From Sinotaia quadrata (taxonomy: Eukaryota; Mollusca; Gastropoda; Architaenioglossa; Viviparidae): a DNA stretch of 64,000 nucleotides. Numbering within the stretch: position 1 is the stretch's first letter; every line of letters starts with the position of its first letter. This document shows, piece after piece, positions 51,301 through 60,300 of the stretch. The notes beneath the pieces were generated by a model that worked only from the letters and a program-made list of their open reading frames with translations, did no database searches and was not told the DNA's origin. Both the position numbers and the translations under genes were made by a program. The DNA lies in the NCBI GenBank assembly GCA_028829895.1, contig CM054183.1, forward strand, positions 17,223,975 to 17,287,974, in the 5' to 3' direction.

Positions 51301-54300
51301 TCGTACTCTGGAAGAAATGATGAAAGAATTTAGAGATTCTCTGCCTTTGTTTGTGGACCTGAAGAATGAAAGTCTGCGGGAACGGCACTGGAAGGAATTA
51401 ATGGAGAAGACAAATCAATACTTTGACATGAACCCTGAAACATTTACACTTGCAGCTATCTTTGCCATGGAGCTGCATCGCTTCCGAGACACCATTACTG
51501 AAATTGTCACTAGTGCTACAAAAGAAATGGGCATGGAAAAGGTGAATGTTTGTAAAGTGAGAAAGTGTCTCTTTGTAAAGTGAGTTTCTGTGGTAGTCTC
51601 ATTGCAGTTACAGTAAATGTGAGAAAGTTCTACCTTGTATATTGAATTCTGTTGTATTGTTAGTGCAGTTATAGTGAGAAAGTTCTACCTTGTATATTGA
51701 ATTCTGTTGTATTGTTAATGCAGATATATAGTAAGTGAGAAAGTGCTGCCTTGTAAATTGAGTTCCTGGTGTATTGTCAGTGCAGTTATAGTAAGTGAGA
51801 AAGTGCTGCCTTGTAAATTGAGTTCCTGGTATATTGTCAGTGCAGTTATAGTGAGAAAGTGCTGCCTTGTAAATTGAGTTCCTGGTGTATTGTCAGTGCA
51901 GTTATAGTGAGAAAGTGCTACCTTGTAAATTGAGTTCCTGGTGCATTGTCAGTGCAGTTAATGTGAGAAAGTGCTGCCTTGTAAATTGAGTTCCTGGTGT
52001 ATTGTCAGTGCAGTTATAGTAAGTGAGAAAGTGCTGCCTTGTAAATTGAGTTCCTGGTGTATTGTCAGTGCAGTTATAGTGAGAAAGTGCTGCCTTGTAA
52101 ATTGAGTTCCTGGTGTATTGTCAGTGCAGTTATAGTAAGTGAGAAAGTGCTACCTTGTAAATTGAGTTCCTGGTGTATTGTCAGTGCAGTTATAGTAAGT
52201 GAGAAAATGCTGCCTTGTAAATTGAGTTCCTGGTGTATTGTCAGTGCAGTTATAAAGTGCTACCTTGTAAATTGAGTTCCTGGTGTACTGTCAGTGCAGT
52301 TATAGTGAGAAAGTGCTACCTTGTAAATTGAGTTCCTGGTGTATGTTTGCTTCATTTATAGCAAGCATGGGAGGATGCTGCTTTGTAAATTGAGTTCAGT
52401 TCATATTTGTAAAGGTGAGGATTTGTTTATAAAATGAAAGCTTTTCATTTTGTTGTATGAGTATATAATTCTTTTTAATTTTTTGATTATAGTAAATATT
52501 ATGTGTATAGTGTATGTTTTATACATATTTATTTTATATTTATTGATTTAAAAAAAAATTGTTATTAATTCTTTATCGTTTCTTGAAAAGCATTATTATT
52601 TTGTCACTAGCTCTGATTTTTTTCATCTTTTAGAGTTGCTAAAACAGTAAGGATGCTGATAATGAATCTGAAGGCAAAGTATTTGTGTCTATATCTGTGA
52701 AATAAACTGTACTCTATATTTTACATAATTTTCAGTACTCTCCTTTTTCTCTTTGCTTGTGTGAGTGTTCAGTTGTAGTTTGCTTTTGTTGCATTATGCT
52801 TATACTAGAATTCCTTTAATTTTATAAAGAATCTTTTATTGCTGATTACTGTTCTTAAGTAGTTTGGTCCACAGTCTGCTTTCATTTATGTTACTTAAAA
52901 CTTTGCTCATCTTTTAATCTGCTCTTACTTTATTTTCAGTAACCTTGGTTGTTGTTTTGCCATATATTTGATATTTTAGTGCTTGTTTGCACAAGAAAGC
53001 TTGATCTAGAGGTCAAATGATTGTATTAAAGTGGAGAGTTTTGTTAGTGTCTTGTTTGTTGCTTTGGATACAGGGAGTTAAAGAAGTAGAAGACACATGG
53101 AACAACATTAAGTTTGAAGTGTTGCAATACAACAAAGGGGGCTCACTCCGTGGCTATGTCCTTGGGCCCATGGATGAAATTACACAGTGCCTGGATGATA
53201 CATCCATGAACCTACAGAGCATGTCTGCATCACGCTACATTGGACCTTTTGCTGGCTTAGTTCAGATCTGGGAGAAATCGCTGGCACATATTTCAGAGGT
53301 GTTAGATGTGGGTAGTCAGCAGTTATTCATATAAAATCTTTCTGTGTGTTAAGTGATTATTCTTTAAGTTTGATTTTGGTTATAAAATGGAGATGATAAA
53401 AGCAAAACAAATTTTGTTGCCGGCAAAATTTTTTTTTGTCTTCTTCTCACTCCTCATTTGATGCTATTTAATTCATTTAACATGAATATACTGTTTAAAA
53501 ATGAATATTCATAATTTTTTATTAGTACCTTTATTTAATTTGATATTTTAAAAAATATTTCTTTTCTTAATTTGTCCCTTCTAATGCCACCATTTCTATT
53601 ATTTTGTCTTGTATTATATGGAAAATTGTGAGAGAGTGATTGTATCTTTATGCAGACACTTAATCAGTTTTGTTTATCAAATGTAATAAACTAAAGTGAC
53701 ATTTAGCATATTTATTATAATTTATTCCACTAGATAATCAGCCAGACCATTTTCTACTTTAACCTTTTCAACCCTGACCCAGTTAAGAAGTAATTGGCCA
53801 AAAACACTATGGGAATTTGACAGAATTATTTGGACATGATGGAACATCCTTTTTTACATAATATTGTGAGAAATCTAACATCAGACATATAGATATATAT
53901 ATTTATAAACAAGGCGAATTGAAGAAAAAGCATAATATATAAATTTTTTTTAAATGTCTTAAGTAATCTGCAGGTAGGCTGAGGGAGGTTGAGACACTTC
54001 CTTGGTCCAGTTGTTTCAAACAAAGGGTAGGGATCATCTTGATCCATCTCTTCATCATGCACACAAAACCATGGGTTGCAAGTTGCATTTGCTTCTTCAT
54101 CACTTTCACTACTTTTATTGCTACTTTCTAACACTTCGTCACTCAAACTATCCTATTCAATCTTGCTCAATAGCACATCACTTTCACTGTCACTCTTTGC
54201 CATTCTTTTGCGCCACATAATAAAAGAAGAAAAAACGACATGAAAAACTTTCAAAAATACAACAGACGCTTTAGTGACATTTAAAACAGGAAGCTGGATG

Positions 54301-57300
54301 ATGACAGAATTGTGAACAATGGCCCATCCCAGCCAATCAGAGCTATCAGAGCTGTTCTTTGGTAGGACTACGTCAAGCTGATAGATCGGTCATGATGTCC
54401 TTTTAAGCAATGTTGCTATGACTGTCGGCCAGACAGGGATGGAAGCGTTAAAATTATTTTTTCACTGTATTGCCAAGTCTTTTTATTCTAATACATACTT
54501 TTATTTTCCCACTCACCTTAAATTCAGTCCATAATATTTCCTTAGACAAAATCATTGGAGACAGACTGGAAGTCTAGTAATGTACCCTTAATCACAATTC
54601 TCTCACAGTGCATCATGTTCCTGACATGCCTGAAGCAGTTTTAATTGCTCTGAGATTTGTATATGCCAGTCCTCAAAGCTATATGGTTTTCTTATTGTGT
54701 CTATGTTTTGGCTGCATGCTATTGAAAATTCTGTATTTAAATGGCACCCTTGCAAACACTGTTTATCTACCCATTATCTAGCACTCAGAATGACAAGTGT
54801 TAGTTTGTTTCTGAGAGGTAAGACTCAGAATTTGTTTCTGTTCACAAGATTCAGCATTTACTTTGTTTGACATCCATTACCTATTTATACCTATCATAAT
54901 AGCTTATAAATCTAAAATTTAAGACATACTGAATTTTTTGCATTCATATTTGCATACTGTCGTGAATGCAGTCAAAAAAAAGAGAGACTTTGGCACTCTG
55001 AAAAATAAGAGACCAAAGCTTTTTCATCATGGAAAAAAGGAATGACCAAAGTCTTTTGCTGGAAGAATAAAGTTGTAACTGTTAAGTAACATTGTAGGTG
55101 AGAATTAAGCAGAAATCAATAAGTAAATCAAGTTAAATTTTCTTATGGTAATTGATAAAGAGAGATTACTCTCTTACCATTTTAGCACAGTTTGAGTCTT
55201 CAAATAAGTCAAGATAATGGAGACATTGACTGACATACTTAAACTTACAAGTCAATAAGTCCCCAGTTTTGCAGAAAGAGGAGAATAATGGAAACATTGA
55301 CTGGCATTCTTAAGTGTACAATGCAGTTAAAATCATGTCAGGCAATAAATTTAGATGAATATGTTCTTCTGACTGAATAAATGATGGATTGAGAAAAGAG
55401 AAAACAAATTCAGGAAACTGTCTGCCTCTTATGGCAGGAATCAGATCGCTGTGAGAGAGTTTCAGGATGGGTATTATATATGATACAACACACACTCGTG
55501 AATATTGTTTTTGTTGGAGCATATCTAGTTTCTCTTAGAAAAAACTGTCATCCAAGGGAATTTGATGTCCTTGATTGAATGTGTTGAGAGTTTGAAAAAG
55601 AATCTCGCATATGAAATGTTGATTTTAATTTTAAAAAATATTTCAGATCATCATGTACAGATGAGCAGAGCATGCGACTCCATAATAATAATCCTGATTG
55701 TAAACTACCTCATTAGTTCCTGATGATGATAATGACTAACTGATGGTTAGTGTTTTCAGTCTTAAACAGCTGATAAGTAGCACTGAATAGCTGGTGTGCT
55801 GGTTTTCTTTCTTAGGGAAGACTAAGATCCCTGAGTAGGACAAAAAATTCTGTCTGGAATCAGGAAAAATAAGGTCTATCTGGAAAGGGAAAAAATAAAA
55901 ATAAAGGTATCTTCGTGAGATACTGTTGGATCCAATGCAGGATTTCCAAATTTTGAAGATAATTGTTTTAATTATCTCCCCTTCACATTGGACAGGATGT
56001 CATCCAACATTACTTGAACTCATATTAGCAGAGTGTCGCAGATGCTGATTGATGGTAGTGCTGACGCCTCTCTCCTCCTCGATGGGTAGGGGAGGATCAG
56101 ATCAGCCGCAATTGCTGACAACACACCGAGTGGCAGATGAAATAACCAACTCTCACACTCGGACACCATGAATGTTCTTGTGGGGGATGGGGTACCTTTA
56201 TTCTGAGATGCGGGGTAAAATGTGAAAGTCGGCTGTGAATGTGAGTAGGAGTATGAATGTAAATATGAGGGACTAACGGAACAAACAAACAAACAACCAT
56301 ACCAATACACTTTCACAACAATGAGAGAAAAGCCCAAGTCTTGAAAAAGAGTTAACAAAAAAATGTTTATACTAATAAAGGGGGTTAACTCTCGTACAGT
56401 GTTAGTTGTCCACTCAGAAACATCCACTCAACATTCATGGGATAGGAAACAAGAAAAAAAAGCAATGAAGATGATAAATAAAAATAAAATAAAATGGCGA
56501 ATTCAACAATGAAAACAGCGGTGAAGACCGCAATACTCTAACTCATACAATAAATAATTGTCATTGTTACTAATCTGTGGGTGAAAGCCCACCACAAATA
56601 ATAAATAAAAAAAGTGGTGATGACCGCAAAAAAATAATTATCATGTACTAATGACAATTAGCACTGCACACTCTTTGAGCAAGGACCCAACACAAATAAA
56701 TTCAAATTTCTATGGCGGTGAAGACCGTAAATATCACTACAAAGTCAAATGTCCATAAAGAAAATATTTATAAAATTGTCCAGGGTAAACACCCAAAATA
56801 TCAATATTGATATGTCCAATCAGAAATTAATGTTCATAGAATATTCAGAATGTTTATAAAATTGTCAATAAAATTTATAAACTGAATAATTAATAAATGG
56901 TGCATCCACGAAAATATAGTCACAGACTAAATTTAATTTTAAGTAACATTTAAAGATTTATTATATCATTTACCTATTGCTAATTTAAATATATAAACAA
57001 TTAAATCAAATTAAAATGCTAAAAATGCAAATTAAGCAATCCCGCTCGCAAACATACTGACTGTTGCATGGCTCATGCCACTTTCTCTCAACAGACGACA
57101 ATAAGACGAAATAAAACGTCGCGCGATGTTAAAGGGGAGGCAATAAAGTACAAGAAAAAAATTTCCTGCTTATTCCCCTTTGACCATGACAACCACATAG
57201 TTTTTTTGAAGGAGCATAATATTTTGTTAGTGTAAAGTGTTTTGATAAGTATGCACTTATGCTCAAAATTCTCTGCTTTCTAAATGGTTGGGTGACTTGC

Positions 57301-60300
57301 CATATGCTTGATAGAATTGAAAGTAATTTGTATTGTGATTGTACATTTGCTTCATGGTTTCTACTTTCTCTCCCTTGACATGGGAAGAGATAAGGCAAGG
57401 CTGCAGTTTACATCAGACACTTGGTATAAAGGTATTTCAAGTTAAATATATATATTGTGTAGTCAGTGGGTATTGGCTAGAGATAACCTATAATATTTTT
57501 TCTAATCCATAGGTATGGATGCTAGTTCAGCGGAAATGGATGTACCTAGAAGGAATTTTTATTGGTGGGGACATTCGTGCTCAGTTACCAGAAGAGGCCA
57601 AGAAGTTTGATGTTATTGACAAGACTTTCAAAAAGGTTTGTACCCATTATATGCCTGAGAATTAATCTGCATTTTTATTGAGTTTGCATGTGTTTTATCA
57701 AAGAATTTTCACAAAAAATGAATATAAGCAGAAAATGTAATTGTGTTATTTATAAGTAAACTATGAATATTTCCAAAAGATTAAAATAAATTTTAAAATG
57801 CATTTACTAAGGAATTCTTTAAATAAATCATTAAAGTATATTTTGGTATTTATAAATCGTGCACCAGTGAGAGAAGATCATAAAGTGCAAATATTCTAGA
57901 ACCTTCTGGAACTCTCAGAGAAAGTATAAAGATAAACATCATGACAGAGCAAACTACAGAAAGACTTTGACAGAGGTCATGCAGCATGGCATTTAACACT
58001 AGTGACAAAGAAACATTTCTCTCCATGAAACATCTGACTTTGTCAGTAGTTAAAATAGGAACATCAGGAGTGTATGACATTGGAATGATGTATGATTGAT
58101 TTAACCACTGTAAGAGAGACGCCCCATTAGGTTAATAAAACCTAATTCACACTTTCTACAAACTCATTATTCACAGTTTTTGAGAGGGGCTAAAGAGTTC
58201 GTATTTATATTTTTCGTTTCATTCATCTGTTTGTCCAGTATTCATTACAATCATATTCGCACACTCACGCGCACAGCAATAAAACATTCCTTTGCATGAC
58301 AGAATAAATTTGGGCTCCACCCAACCATCAATGGTGTCTGTCTTGTGTTTTTTGTAAAATCTAAAGACAATGTATTACTGGCACGTCATGAGCTGCCCAC
58401 TCCTCATGAGAGAGAGATACATCAGAGCAGCCAAATGAGACCCCCCATGTGACATTTATCATGAATGATTTAATCTCCTTTCTTAGATTCCAAAATCTTT
58501 TTTTTAAAGTTGCAGCTATATTGAGCCAATGCACTGCAGAGAAGTACACAACATCAGGATAATCAGAATCAAGTTCTTCTAAAAAGGCCTTAAATTGCTG
58601 ATGATTCAGTCCTCGAGCATGAATGTAGTTCACACATTGAACAACATCTTTCATAACATCTGTAAATCCAAGTACTTTTGTGCACAAGCCTTCCTGATGT
58701 ATAATGCAGTGATTCACCACAACCCCCTGTGAACCGATGGTATTCAGAAATTTCCTGGTGAATCCATAGGTTCTACCTGTCATGGAGGATGTTCCATCAG
58801 TTGTCAGGCCACACATTTTAGAAGGGTCATGTTGAAACTTCTCCATCAACTTCAAGACTTGTTCACTAATGTCTTGTCCAGTGGTTGATGAAGACATATT
58901 GGCCAAGTCTAAAAATTCTTCAGTGATTTCAAAATTGTCAGTAACTCCTCGTACAAATATAACCAATTGTGCAGTGAAATGTATATCTGTGCTTTCATCA
59001 AGAGCGAAACTATACACTGCACATCTATTTATCCTCTCTTATAAAGTCTCTTCAGTATTTTCTGTAAGTTGATTTATCCTGTGTGACACAGTAAAATGAG
59101 ACAGACTGGTTTGCTGCAATAAATGCTTCTTTTCAGGACCTGCAAAATCAGTTAAATATGCCCAAGCAACTTTTTATGAATTCTCCATCACTGAAGGTTT
59201 TCCCATTTTCTGCGATTGATTCACAGATTTTCAAGCTAAGCTTTGTTACAAGTTCAGAGTTTTTCTTATAAGAATTAAAACTTCATTGTTGCTTCTTAAT
59301 TGACTTGGTCATCTGTTCTAGTTTGTCCACTTGAGCTTGACCTACCAATGTATCATATACTGTTGAATGTTTCATTGTATAATTACATTTAATGTTGTAT
59401 TCCTTCATTACAGCTATTGTAGTTTGGCAGATTACACATACAACACCTTGGTTGTGATGAACAACAAAATATTTGTTGCTCCAGTCATTGTTGAATATTC
59501 TTCCCTCATCATCAATTTTCTATTTTTTAGCAGCAAACCTCTTTACTTGCATAAAATATGAAAAATATTAAAAGTTTGAATTATCACAAAGGCAAAAGGG
59601 AAGGGCTCAAAGAGTGCAATTAGCTGACACTGTGCCAGGGTATAATTAGCAAATTTGCCATTATGACTCGGAAATTAAATTTAAGCATTCAGAACAAATA
59701 ATTTATTTTAAAATTTGTTAGTATTTCCCTTCGTAGTAGTATTTGGCTAATTACACTGTATATCTGCTGTTGGGCTGACTAATTTCATGACTCTTCTTGG
59801 TTAAACAGGTTAGTATTTAATTTTATATGGTTTTGTTAAGTGTTTATTTGACATGAGCATGATAAATGTCCAAAATACAACAAAATAATTGATAAATTGG
59901 TGTTAACTCTGAGGCCGATGGAGGTTTAAATACATTGATAAGCTCTGTTGAATATAAACAATATCATAGCTACGATCATACAACCAGTGGTATTATCACC
60001 CACACGAGTACTTTTTAATGCACACAGCATTGGGCTACCATTTCAAATAAATAAAATTACTAAATTTTATTATAAACTTACCACTGTAAAAAGCTCTTCA
60101 ACCTTTGAATTCCAGACTTTGGGTAGCTGCTGTAACACAGTCGCTTGAGTGAAAAAATGTCACGTCCCTGACCTTGACATTTTGTATGGTAGTTTCAAAT
60201 ACTGTTGTATTTCTCTTATGGCTACAAATAAAAAAAAATTGAAATTGCAAAAAATAAAAATGGTTAGCAAGGGCCACACTGACTGGCTTGGCGGTCCAGG

